A stretch of DNA of 7,664 bases from Bacillota bacterium (GCA_017523605.1 JAFWVZ010000201.1:1-7664); one strand, 5' to 3'; numbered from the stretch's first letter, positions 1 through 6,495 are shown. A program made the numbers and translations. The notes: generated by a model from the sequence alone, not told the origin.

Positions 1-60
1 ATCGATGCGCTGTCCGCTGCAGCCTGTACCGTACGGTCTGCAGCAGACGGTCCTTTATGG
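1..60. other. Region downstream of pdp, no identifiable gene
   Basis: These 60 bases follow the pdp stop codon. One minus-strand frame hits a stop (positions 57-55) straight after pdp. The other two stay open to the edge but contain no ATG, GTG or TTG start with a convincing ribosome binding site, although AAAGGA at 56-51 is SD-like. A next gene could start just outside the window. The main visible structure is the inverted repeat listed separately. Confidence 0.5.
12..48 (-). repeat. Inverted repeat (potential hairpin) just after pdp
   Basis: Arms of 11 bases at 12-22 and 38-48 are complementary except for one position, which is a G-U wobble in the minus-strand transcript. The 15-base loop contains a perfect 10-base palindrome, ACCGTACGGT (28-37). 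The repeat begins 12 bases after the pdp stop codon, where a terminator or a 3'-end stabilising hairpin could sit. No U-tract is visible in the 11 remaining bases, so I do not call it a terminator. Confidence 0.45.
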
Positions 61-1362
61 CTACTCTATTACGTCCAGTATCAGCGGCATCTGCTCCGGA
101 GCTTCTTTCCAGAAACCGGTGGACGAGAGCATAAGCTCCGCAGCCTGTTCCAGAGCCTCCGGCTTGTCCGTGGTGTAGAGCGTTGCTATGAGGTCCCCCT
201 TAAGCGCCATCTCGCCGGTCTTCTTTGCCAGGACGAAGCCCGCGGTGTTGTCTATCTTGTCTTCCTTGGTGCTGCGTCCCGCGCCAAGAAGAAGGCTGAC
301 TTCTCCGTATTTTTCCGTATCCACGCGGAAGATGTATCCCTTTTCCGGGGCGTGCACTTCCAGGGAATACTTTGCCTTGGGGAAACGCTCCGGCTCGTAT
401 ATCCAGCGCGGATCGCCGCCCTGAAGTTCCACCATCTTAGCGAAGGTATCAAGGGCTCTGCCGGAACTTATGGCTTCTTCCGCCATCTTTCTGCACTCGT
501 CCACGCTGCCTTTTTCCGCAAGGCAGAGCATGTGAGCGGAAAGCTCCAGACAAAGCGTGCGGAAGTCCTCCGGGCCGCCGCCCTTAAGCGTTTCTATGGC
601 CTCGCAGACCTCCAGGGAATTGCCCACGGCAAGTCCCAGCGGTCTGTCCATGTTGGTGATAAGGGCGCGGACTTTCTTGCCCGCGTTGTGACCTACGCTC
701 ACCATGCGCCTGGCCAGTTCCTCGGCGTCCTTCTGAGTCTTCATGAAGGATCCGCTGCCCACCTTAACGTCCAGAACTATGCAGTCATCGTTGGCGGCCA
801 GCTTCTTGCCCATGATGCTGGATACTATCAGCGGCATGCTGTCCACGGTAGCGGTAACGTCCCTGAGGGCGTAGAGTTTCTTGTCCGCAGGAGCAAAGTC
901 CCCGCTCTGCCCTATCATGGACACCCCCACCTTGCGTACCACGTCCGCGAACTCCTCCGCGGAAAGATCCGTGCGGTAGCCTTCTATGGCTTCCAGTTTG
1001 TACACGGTGCCGCCGGTGTGGCCCAGTCCCCTGCCGGAGATCTTGGCCACTTTAATGCCGCAGCTTGCTGCGATAGGCGCCACCACCATGCTGGTCTTGT
1101 CGCCCACGCCGCCGGTGGAATGCTTGTCCACACGCAGCCCGCCGAAGTCCATGTTGAGAGTATCACCGGAATCCCTTATAGCTAAGGTAAGGGCGGTGGT
1201 CTCGTCCGCGTCCATACCCTTGTAGAATATGGCCATGCAAAGAGCCGCCGCCTGATAATCCGGAATGTCGCCGGCAGTGTAGCCCTCCACGAAGAACTTT
1301 ATCTCCTCCGGGGAGAGCTTTCCGCCGTCTCTTTTATTTTTTATTATGTCGTACATACGCAT
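61..1362 (-). CDS. pdp: Pyrimidine-nucleoside phosphorylase (Pdp / thymidine phosphorylase family)
   Basis: A cytosolic enzyme that phosphorolyses uridine, deoxyuridine or thymidine to the free base and (deoxy)ribose-1-phosphate. At 433 residues it matches the length of Bacillus-type Pdp, and the MRM start followed by YDIIKNKRDGG is typical of that group. Visible motifs are KHSTGGVGD (80-88, phosphate-binding loop), SGRGLGHTGGT (109-119, family signature), LYALRDVT (163-170, with Arg167), SSIMGKK (181-187, with Ser182 and Lys186) and VLDVKVGSGSFMK (196-208). By alignment from memory, His81, Arg167, Ser182 and Lys186 match the known base-binding residues. One oddity: the signature normally continues T-x-D-K-L-E but here reads TVYKLE, with Tyr121 in place of Asp. 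Pdp is favoured over DeoA by length, start and Firmicute context, but strict thymidine specificity cannot be excluded. It starts 9 bases after the permease stop with a weak SD (TAGG or AGAGG), so it is probably translated from the transporter mRNA. Confidence 0.95.
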   Translation of the reverse strand: MRMYDIIKNKRDGGKLSPEEIKFFVEGYTAGDIPDYQAAALCMAIFYKGMDADETTALTLAIRDSGDTLNMDFGGLRVDKHSTGGVGDKTSMVVAPIAASCGIKVAKISGRGLGHTGGTVYKLEAIEGYRTDLSAEEFADVVRKVGVSMIGQSGDFAPADKKLYALRDVTATVDSMPLIVSSIMGKKLAANDDCIVLDVKVGSGSFMKTQKDAEELARRMVSVGHNAGKKVRALITNMDRPLGLAVGNSLEVCEAIETLKGGGPEDFRTLCLELSAHMLCLAEKGSVDECRKMAEEAISSGRALDTFAKMVELQGGDPRWIYEPERFPKAKYSLEVHAPEKGYIFRVDTEKYGEVSLLLGAGRSTKEDKIDNTAGFVLAKKTGEMALKGDLIATLYTTDKPEALEQAAELMLSSTGFWKEAPEQMPLILDVIE

Positions 1363-1371
1363 GGCGCGTAC

Positions 1372-2403
1372 CTACCTCTGCCCCTTGTCGTAAGGTATGC
1401 CTTCGGCCTTGGGGGCCCTGGAGTTCTTGGACGTAAAGGCCAGAACTATGAGAGTTACTATGTAAGGCAGCATCCTGTAGAGGTGCGGGGACAGGCCCAG
1501 CTCCTTAAGCATGAATATGCCGTCGCCGTTTATGTCTATGGACGAATAGCCCGCCGCCAGGCACTTGAAGAATCCGAACAGTACGGCCGCTCCGGCTATG
1601 GAAAGAGGCTTCCAGTTACCGAAGATCATTACTGCCAGAGCCAGGAATCCGAAGCCTGCGACGTCGCCGTTGGACGAGCAGTTGGCCGTGGTGAGCGCGT
1701 ACACGAAGCCGCCCATGCCGGCCAGCGCGCCGGATATCGTGGTGCCCGCGTAGCGCATCTTCTTAACGTTTATTCCCAGAGAGTCCGCTGCGTGCGGATT
1801 CTCGCCGCAGGAACGCACCCTGAGGCCGAACCTGGTCTTATACAGGATGATCGCCAGGATCACGAACAGCAGTATGCAAATGTAGTTGGTTATGTAGGTC
1901 TTGTGCACGAAGGTATCGCCCAGGAAACCCATGCTCTCCTTGGCACCGTAGCCGAACATGCTTTTTTTGATCATGAACCATTCCGCGGCGTCGCCCTTGG
2001 CAAGGAACAGTGTGTTCTGACCTTCCAGCATCCTGATGAGAAACAGTACTATGGCCGGTGCCAGCAGGTTGATGGCCGTACCGCCTATAGTTTGGTTGGC
2101 TCTAAGGTTTATCGACGCGAACGACAGCAGCAGCGACAGTATTGCCCCCAGTATCGCGGCCACTACCATGGCCAGGATTATTATCAGCTGGAGCGTCGCG
2201 TACTTGTCCTCGCGGTATGCCGCAAACACCCACTCGGTATCCTGCATGGTATTAACGAAAAGCACTCCGCAGAAAGCTCCGAAGATCATCATACCTTCCA
2301 GAGCCAGGTTTATGATACCGCTCCTTTCGGCGAAGACGCCGGCCAGAGCCACTATCATTAGAGGGATCGCATATAAAAGTGTCTGCTGGATAAGGAAACT
2401 CAT
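1372..2403 (-). CDS. nupQ: Nucleoside ABC transporter permease, NupQ/NupC type
   Basis: Integral membrane subunit of a nucleoside ABC importer in the BPD_transp_2 family (branched-chain amino acid/ribose/BMP permeases), 343 residues. Family hallmarks are ERSGIINLALEGMMI (26-40), RANQTIGGTAINLLA (101-115), the cytoplasmic coupling-type loop FGLRVRSCGENPHAADSLGI (192-211) and FLALAVMIFGNWKPL (253-267). Hydrophobic segments lie at roughly 5-22, 35-50, 72-95, 108-124, 171-188, 219-238, 251-280 and 311-325, and the tail is polar and basic. The loop before the last segment contains DINGDGIFMLKE (290-301), which fits an EF-hand calcium loop and looks like a local extension; see findings. The ATG overlaps the stop of the preceding permease as ATGA. 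A perfect AGGAGG lies 7 bases upstream (2416-2411), inside that gene, which points to translational coupling. The symbol follows the Bacillus subtilis NupNOPQ system by family resemblance; exact substrates are unknown. Confidence 0.9.
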   Translation of the reverse strand: MSFLIQQTLLYAIPLMIVALAGVFAERSGIINLALEGMMIFGAFCGVLFVNTMQDTEWVFAAYREDKYATLQLIIILAMVVAAILGAILSLLLSFASINLRANQTIGGTAINLLAPAIVLFLIRMLEGQNTLFLAKGDAAEWFMIKKSMFGYGAKESMGFLGDTFVHKTYITNYICILLFVILAIILYKTRFGLRVRSCGENPHAADSLGINVKKMRYAGTTISGALAGMGGFVYALTTANCSSNGDVAGFGFLALAVMIFGNWKPLSIAGAAVLFGFFKCLAAGYSSIDINGDGIFMLKELGLSPHLYRMLPYIVTLIVLAFTSKNSRAPKAEGIPYDKGQR

Positions 2404-3587
2404 TTGCCGCCCTCCTTTCTCCTGCGCACACGCCTTGAAATTACCTGCTTAATAAGCAGCGAGAACGCGCTCAGGTATACGATGACCGCTATTATTACGT
2501 CTGTAATGAACTCGTTGTAAGCCGTAAGGCTGGCTATCTGCAGGCCTATGATGTTCAGCATGGACATGAACAGCGCCGTAAAGATGACGCCTATCGGGTT
2601 GGTGAGCGCCAGCATGGCTACCGGTATGCCGTTGAAGCCTATGGCCGGCAGCGACTGGTATGTGGACCAGAACAGCTCCGTGTTTCCGGACAGGTAGTAC
2701 AGAGCAGCGCCTGCCGCGGAAAGAGCGCCCGCTATGGCCATGGACAGGACTATGTCCCTCTTGTCCTTAAGCCCGGCGTATTTTGCGGCGTCCCGGTTGG
2801 AACCGCAGGCTCTCAGCTCGTAGCCGAAGGTGGTCTTGGTCATCAGGATGTAGATCCCTATGGCTATCAGTATCGCTATTATTATGCCGCCGTTTATCTG
2901 GGAACCCGGGAATATCTTATCCAGCCCCAGCTTGGTGGTGGCAACGTTGTTGAACGAAGTCTTGTAGATGTAGCCGCTCTTGGTGCTCTCAGTTACGTTC
3001 TTGAACTTGGAAATGTCGAAGAGCCAAGTGACTATGTTGGCAGCTATCCAGTTGGTCATTATGCAGGCGATAACTTCGTTGGTGTTGAGCAGCGCCTTGA
3101 AAATGCCCGGGATGGCGCCCCAGATGGCTCCGGCTATCATGGCTCCCAGGAAGGCCAGTATCCAGATTATTACCGGATGGACCTTGTCGGAGGGTATCCC
3201 CAGAGCTATCATCAGGGAGGTCATGGCACCCATAAGGTACTGCCCCGGAGCGCCTATGTTGAACAGACCGGTCTTGTAGGCGAAGGCTACGGAAAGGCCT
3301 GTCATTATAAGCGGCGTTGCGCGGAACAGCATGTTGCCGAAGTTGATGGAGTTGAAACCCCAGGACAGCGCGCCGGAAGCGTCGCGGCCTGTAGAGAACA
3401 GTCCGCCTATTACAAGACGCATGCCTTCCCAGACGGTCTTCATGGACAGGTTCTTGTCCAGAGCGCCGACGATGAGTATCAGCAGCATTCCGAACAGGAG
3501 TCCTATTATTATGGACACCACGGAGGACAGCACGGACTGGAAGCCGTTGCTCTCAAGCAGTCTGGGTTCGTTGTTCTTTCTGCTCAT
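2400..3587 (-). CDS. nupP: Nucleoside ABC transporter permease, NupP/NupB type
   Basis: The larger of two dissimilar membrane subunits that would form a heterodimeric channel for nucleosides; BPD_transp_2 family, 395 residues. A polar N-terminus (1-18) precedes a first hydrophobic segment (about 20-42). Further membrane segments lie at about 90-104, 113-131, 136-159, 170-190, 232-250, 279-299, 314-345 and 357-380, and the basic tail RRVRRRK suggests a cytoplasmic C-terminus. Typical motifs are FRATPLIMTGLSVAFAYKTG (88-107), LFNIGAPGQ (108-116), LNTNEVIACIMTNWIA (167-182), the cytoplasmic loop FGYELRACGSNRDAAKYAGL (254-273) and GFNGIPVAMLA (317-327). The ATG overlaps the ATPase stop as ATGA, with AGGAGG 7 bases upstream at 3600-3595. 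Its order, ATPase then long permease then short permease, matches B. subtilis nupOPQ and Lactococcus nupABC. The substrate is inferred from the neighbouring salvage genes. Confidence 0.9.
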   Translation of the reverse strand: MSRKNNEPRLLESNGFQSVLSSVVSIIIGLLFGMLLILIVGALDKNLSMKTVWEGMRLVIGGLFSTGRDASGALSWGFNSINFGNMLFRATPLIMTGLSVAFAYKTGLFNIGAPGQYLMGAMTSLMIALGIPSDKVHPVIIWILAFLGAMIAGAIWGAIPGIFKALLNTNEVIACIMTNWIAANIVTWLFDISKFKNVTESTKSGYIYKTSFNNVATTKLGLDKIFPGSQINGGIIIAILIAIGIYILMTKTTFGYELRACGSNRDAAKYAGLKDKRDIVLSMAIAGALSAAGAALYYLSGNTELFWSTYQSLPAIGFNGIPVAMLALTNPIGVIFTALFMSMLNIIGLQIASLTAYNEFITDVIIAVIVYLSAFSLLIKQVISRRVRRRKEGGK

Positions 3588-5134
3588 ACCGCGGCCTCCT
3601 TTCTGTCCATCCTCTTGGCGCCGGACATGTACAGTCCCAGCTCCTGCGCGTTAGTTTCTTCCGGATAGAGCTCGCCTACGATCTCGCCCTCGTACATTAC
3701 GAGTATGCGGTCCGAAAGGCTGAGCACTTCGTCCAGTTCCAGGGACACGAGCATTATCGCCCTGCCCTCGTCGCGCTCCTCTACGAGCTGCGAATGTATG
3801 AATTCTATGGCGCCTACGTCCAGACCTCTGGTGGGCTGGACGGCCATTACCAGTTCCTTGTTCCTGTCCAATTCTCTGGCGATTATGGCCTTCTGCTGGT
3901 TCCCTCCGGACATGGCTCTTGCCATGGTATCCGGACCCTGGCCGGAACGTACGTCGAACTTATCGATCAGCTTTTCGGCGTACTGCCTCACCATGGGCTT
4001 GTCGATGAATCCGTTGTGCTGGAACTGCTTTTCCTTAAAGCGCTGCAGCACCATGTTGTCCGCAAGCGAGAAGTCCAGGATAAGTCCGTGCTTGTGACGG
4101 TCCTCCGGGATGTGGCTCATGTTCTTTGAGCGCGCCTTGATGCTCGCGTGCGATATGTCTTCTCCGCACAGCGTGACCTTTCCGCCGGTGGTCTTGCCCA
4201 GGCCGGTTATGGCTCCTACCAGCTCCGTCTGACCGTTGCCGTCTATTCCGGCTATGCAGAGGATCTCGCCGGAGCGCACTTCGAAGCTTACGTCGTGCAC
4301 TGCGTTCTTGTTCTTGTGGACTCTGGACGGAGCCGAAAGATACTCGACCTTAAGCACCGGAGCGCCGGGCTTTGCCTTGTCCTTTTTGACCTGCAGCTGA
4401 ACGGGACGGCCGACCATCATGTTGGAGAGCTCCTGTGCAGTGGTCCCGGCAGTCTCTATGGTGCCTATGCCTTTACCTTTGCGCAGTACCGTTACGCGGT
4501 CCGCCACAGCCATTATCTCGTTGAGTTTATGAGAAATAAAGAGTATAGATTTGCCTTCCTTGGCAAACTCTTTCATTGTTGCCATAAGTTCGTCGATCTC
4601 CTGCGGCGTAAGTACCGCGGTAGGCTCGTCGAAGATGAGGATGTCGTTGTTCCTGTAGAGCATCTTGAGTATCTCTACTCTTTGCTGCATTCCTACGGTT
4701 ATGTCCTCCACCTTTGCGTCGAGGTCCACATAGAGACCGTATTTTTCGGACAGGGCCTTTACCTTTTCCCTGGCCTCTTTTTTCCTGAGGAAGCCCATCT
4801 TTGTGGTCTCCGCGCCCAGGATTATGTTGTCCAGGACGGTGAACACTTCCACCAGTTTAAAGTGCTGATGCACCATTCCAATACCAAGCGCCGTGGCATC
4901 GTTGGGGTCGTTGATCTCCACCTTCTTGCCGTTGAAGAGTATCTCGCCCTTCTCCGGCTGGTAGAGACCGAACAGCACGCTCATGAGCGTTGACTTTCCG
5001 GCGCCGTTCTCGCCCAGCAAGGCGTGTATCTCGCCTCTTCTCAGCTGGAGCGTGATGTCGTCGTTGGCCTTTATGCCCGGGAACTCCTTGGTTATGTGCA
5101 GCATTTCTATTACATAATCGTCTTTGTGATCCAT
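3584..5134 (-). CDS. nupO: Nucleoside ABC transporter ATP-binding protein, double NBD (NupO/NupA type)
   Basis: Cytoplasmic ATPase that powers the importer; 516 residues with two fused nucleotide-binding domains, as in RbsA-like and BMP-linked transporters. Domain 1 has Walker A GENGAGKST (41-49), Q-loop around Gln90, a non-canonical signature ITVGMQQR (145-152), Walker B ILIFDEPTAVL (165-175, Glu170) and H-loop His202. Domain 2 has a degenerate Walker A GIDGNGQTE (296-304, no Lys), a good signature MSGGNQQK (408-415) and Walker B VMAVQPTRGLD (429-439) with Gln instead of the catalytic Glu. Walker A of domain 1 with the signature of domain 2 would make one competent site; the other site is degenerate. 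This asymmetry is usual in the family, so it is not decay. The gene starts 82 bases after the lipoprotein stop, downstream of a strong hairpin, with a modest SD (AAAGG, 6 bases from ATG). Confidence 0.95.
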   Translation of the reverse strand: MDHKDDYVIEMLHITKEFPGIKANDDITLQLRRGEIHALLGENGAGKSTLMSVLFGLYQPEKGEILFNGKKVEINDPNDATALGIGMVHQHFKLVEVFTVLDNIILGAETTKMGFLRKKEAREKVKALSEKYGLYVDLDAKVEDITVGMQQRVEILKMLYRNNDILIFDEPTAVLTPQEIDELMATMKEFAKEGKSILFISHKLNEIMAVADRVTVLRKGKGIGTIETAGTTAQELSNMMVGRPVQLQVKKDKAKPGAPVLKVEYLSAPSRVHKNKNAVHDVSFEVRSGEILCIAGIDGNGQTELVGAITGLGKTTGGKVTLCGEDISHASIKARSKNMSHIPEDRHKHGLILDFSLADNMVLQRFKEKQFQHNGFIDKPMVRQYAEKLIDKFDVRSGQGPDTMARAMSGGNQQKAIIARELDRNKELVMAVQPTRGLDVGAIEFIHSQLVEERDEGRAIMLVSLELDEVLSLSDRILVMYEGEIVGELYPEETNAQELGLYMSGAKRMDRKEAAV

Positions 5135-5163
5135 GCTGTACCTTTCTTTGCTGATGTTTCTTT

Positions 5164-5199
5164 AAAAAAGGGAAGAAAGCATTATGCTTTCTCCCCTTT
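5164..5199 (-). terminator. Intrinsic terminator / attenuator between lipoprotein and ATPase genes
   Basis: In the minus-strand transcript, arms 5199-5185 and 5181-5167 form a 15-bp stem whose only non-Watson-Crick pair is a G-U (positions 5193/5173). The loop is 3 bases, and the stem runs into six U residues (5169-5164). This is a classical Rho-independent terminator shape. It lies 17 bases after the binding-protein stop and ahead of the ATPase gene, which shows no obvious promoter of its own. The likely role is partial termination, so that the binding protein is made in excess over the membrane complex; it also protects the upstream mRNA 3' end. Confidence 0.85.
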
Positions 5200-5216
5200 A
5201 GTCTGCATAACCGATA

Positions 5217-6401
5217 TTACTCGTAGATTACAGTGCAGCTGTCAGTGCTCTGCGGATAGCTCGGAGCTTGGATGACTGCGTCGTCGATCTTAAGAGTTCC
5301 GTCTACTACAGCCTTCAGCTGAGCTTCGTACTCGGATACCTTGTAGTTCTTCATGGACCAGGTAGCGGTCGGAAGTCCGGTAGCGCCTTCTGCAGCGCCC
5401 AGGCTTACAGCGTTTCCGCCGATAGCGCTCCAGGTTCCGTCGAATGCCTTGCCGCAGGCCCACTCGGCAGCAGCGCCTATGCCCTTGAGAGCGGAGGTGA
5501 CTACTGTCTTGGAATCGAAGCTCTGGTCTACGTCTACACCGATGACCTTGCCGTCGTTAGCGGAAGCAGCCGCAATGATGGAGTCGAATATGGATCCGCC
5601 GCAGGAGAAGATGATCTCTGTGCCGTTGGTGTACCAGCCGTTAGCCATTGTCTGAAGCTCCGGGGATGCCTGGAAGTTTGCGCCGTACTGCCAAGTGTAC
5701 TTGACCTCGACCTTCTTGCCCATTTCCTTTGCAGCAGCTGCAGCGCCCTGGACGAATCCGTAGCCGTATCTGCAGCACGCAGCGTTGGTTCCGCCGCCGC
5801 CGCCCATGAATCCGAGCTTCTCGAAGCCTTCCTTAACAACGGCGTAGCCTGCGAAGTAACCGCACTGCTCTTCCTTGAACGCAATGCCCGCTACGTTGGC
5901 AAGACCGAGGTTCCAGCCATCGATGAATACGAACTTAACGTTGGTGAATTCCTTGGCAGCCTTCTCAAGAGCTGCAGCCTGGAGGAATCCTGCGCAAACG
6001 ATGACCTGAGCGCCGCCGTCGGCAGCAGCCTTCATTGCGTTGTAACGGTCGTCGTCGGTAGCTTCTGCTCCGTTGGCCGGCTGATAATACTTATAGCTGA
6101 GGCCTTCGTTGTAAGCGTAGAGCTTAACGCCGTCGTAGGTTCCCTGGTTGAAGGACTTATCCTTCAGCTGGCCGATATCGGTAACGAACGCTACCTGATA
6201 CTTGCCGTCCGGGGAGGTCATGGTGTCCGCGATCTTGTCCGGGTTGGTCTCCGGTGTGGAGGGCTTTACAGGACCGGACGGAGTGGTGTTGTTTGCCGGC
6301 GTAGTGTTGTTAGCCGGAGTGTTGTTAGCAGGGGTATTTCCGCATGCCGCAAGGCCGAATACCATTACGAGCACCAGAAGTACCGCTAATACTTTTTTCA
6401 T
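5217..6401 (-). CDS. nupN: BMP-family nucleoside-binding lipoprotein (ABC substrate-binding protein)
   Basis: Surface lipoprotein that captures nucleosides and delivers them to the ABC permeases; 394 residues. A lipoprotein signal peptide (1-19) ends in lipobox LAAC, with Cys20 as the anchor. A Pro/Asn/Thr repeat linker follows (22-43). The BMP/PnrA/Med domain then begins with VAFVTDIGQLKDKSFNQGTY (70-89), containing the conserved Asp75 and SFNQ. GYFAGYAVVKEG (181-192) precedes a loop GGGGGTNAACCRYGYGFVQG (200-219), where I would expect something closer to GGMAVPAV-RYGYGF, and IGVDVDQSFDSKTVVTSALK (287-306) is the typical late motif. Seven cysteines besides Cys20 suggest an anaerobic host. 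The start is well set by AAGGAG 7 bases upstream (6414-6409) and by the signal peptide. It leads the transporter operon, with its own promoter and a terminator behind it. Purine versus pyrimidine preference cannot be read from the sequence. Confidence 0.93.
   Translation of the reverse strand: MKKVLAVLLVLVMVFGLAACGNTPANNTPANNTTPANNTTPSGPVKPSTPETNPDKIADTMTSPDGKYQVAFVTDIGQLKDKSFNQGTYDGVKLYAYNEGLSYKYYQPANGAEATDDDRYNAMKAAADGGAQVIVCAGFLQAAALEKAAKEFTNVKFVFIDGWNLGLANVAGIAFKEEQCGYFAGYAVVKEGFEKLGFMGGGGGTNAACCRYGYGFVQGAAAAAKEMGKKVEVKYTWQYGANFQASPELQTMANGWYTNGTEIIFSCGGSIFDSIIAAASANDGKVIGVDVDQSFDSKTVVTSALKGIGAAAEWACGKAFDGTWSAIGGNAVSLGAAEGATGLPTATWSMKNYKVSEYEAQLKAVVDGTLKIDDAVIQAPSYPQSTDSCTVIYE
6279..6338 (-). 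repeat. Tandem repeat encoding the Asn/Thr/Pro linker of the lipoprotein
   Basis: Three to four imperfect units of 12-18 bases encode NTPA, NNTPA, NNTTPA and NNTTPSG (residues 22-43), directly after the lipidated cysteine. They form a flexible, uncharged tether between the membrane anchor and the binding domain. Because the units are near-identical at DNA level, their number may vary between strains. Confidence 0.75.
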
Positions 6402-6421
6402 GATGATTCTCCTTCTTTTTA

Positions 6422-6464
6422 CTTACTGTGATCTTTATTGTTTCTTGAATTAATCACACGTAAG
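6422..6464. repeat. Interrupted inverted repeat at the presumed transcription start (candidate operator)
   Basis: On the plus strand, CTTACTGTGAT (6422-6432) and ATCACACGTAAG (6453-6464) are reverse complements apart from one extra C in the second arm. A 20-base spacer separates them and arm centres are about 31-32 bp apart, close to three helical turns. The upstream arm begins immediately after the -10 element and covers the expected start point. That favours a protein-binding operator over an RNA hairpin, because most or all of this arm's outer half would not be transcribed. The regulator is unknown. Confidence 0.5.
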
Positions 6465-6495
6465 ATTATACCACAAACGCTTATACGTATGCTAA
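6465..6495 (-). promoter_or_regulatory. Sigma-70/SigA-type promoter with perfect extended -10
   Basis: The minus strand reads TGGTATAAT at 6473-6465, a perfect consensus -10 hexamer with the TG extension. A weak -35 candidate TTAGCA (6495-6490, 4 of 6 matches) sits at a long 19-base spacing; the extended -10 could compensate. The predicted start is near 6459-6457, about 56 bases before the lipoprotein ATG. This would drive the lipoprotein-ABC-pdp unit. Confidence 0.7.

Noticed and set aside
1354..1356. Alternative pdp start at the third codon (MYDIIK...)
   Set aside because: The MRM start is common in Bacillus-type Pdp and the SD-like TAGG is better spaced from the first ATG.
3758..3884. Apparent loss of function in the second ATP-binding domain of the ABC ATPase (no Walker A lysine, Gln instead of the catalytic Glu)
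   Set aside because: Sugar and BMP-type double ATPases normally have one degenerate site, and the remaining composite site has all its motifs.
5268..6389. A 373-codon plus-strand open frame opposite the lipoprotein gene, and similar long plus-strand frames opposite pdp, the ATPase, the permeases and deoC
   Set aside because: They lie in codon register with well-recognised minus-strand genes, their translations resemble no family I know, and the lack of TTA, CTA and TCA codons in the sense genes explains them.
6472..6485. A possible CcpA catabolite-repression (cre) site, TATAAGCGTTTGTG on the minus strand, between the -35 and -10 regions
   Set aside because: It has the AAnCG core but misses the conserved second base and the last three positions of the consensus and lacks dyad symmetry. 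It is attractive by position only.
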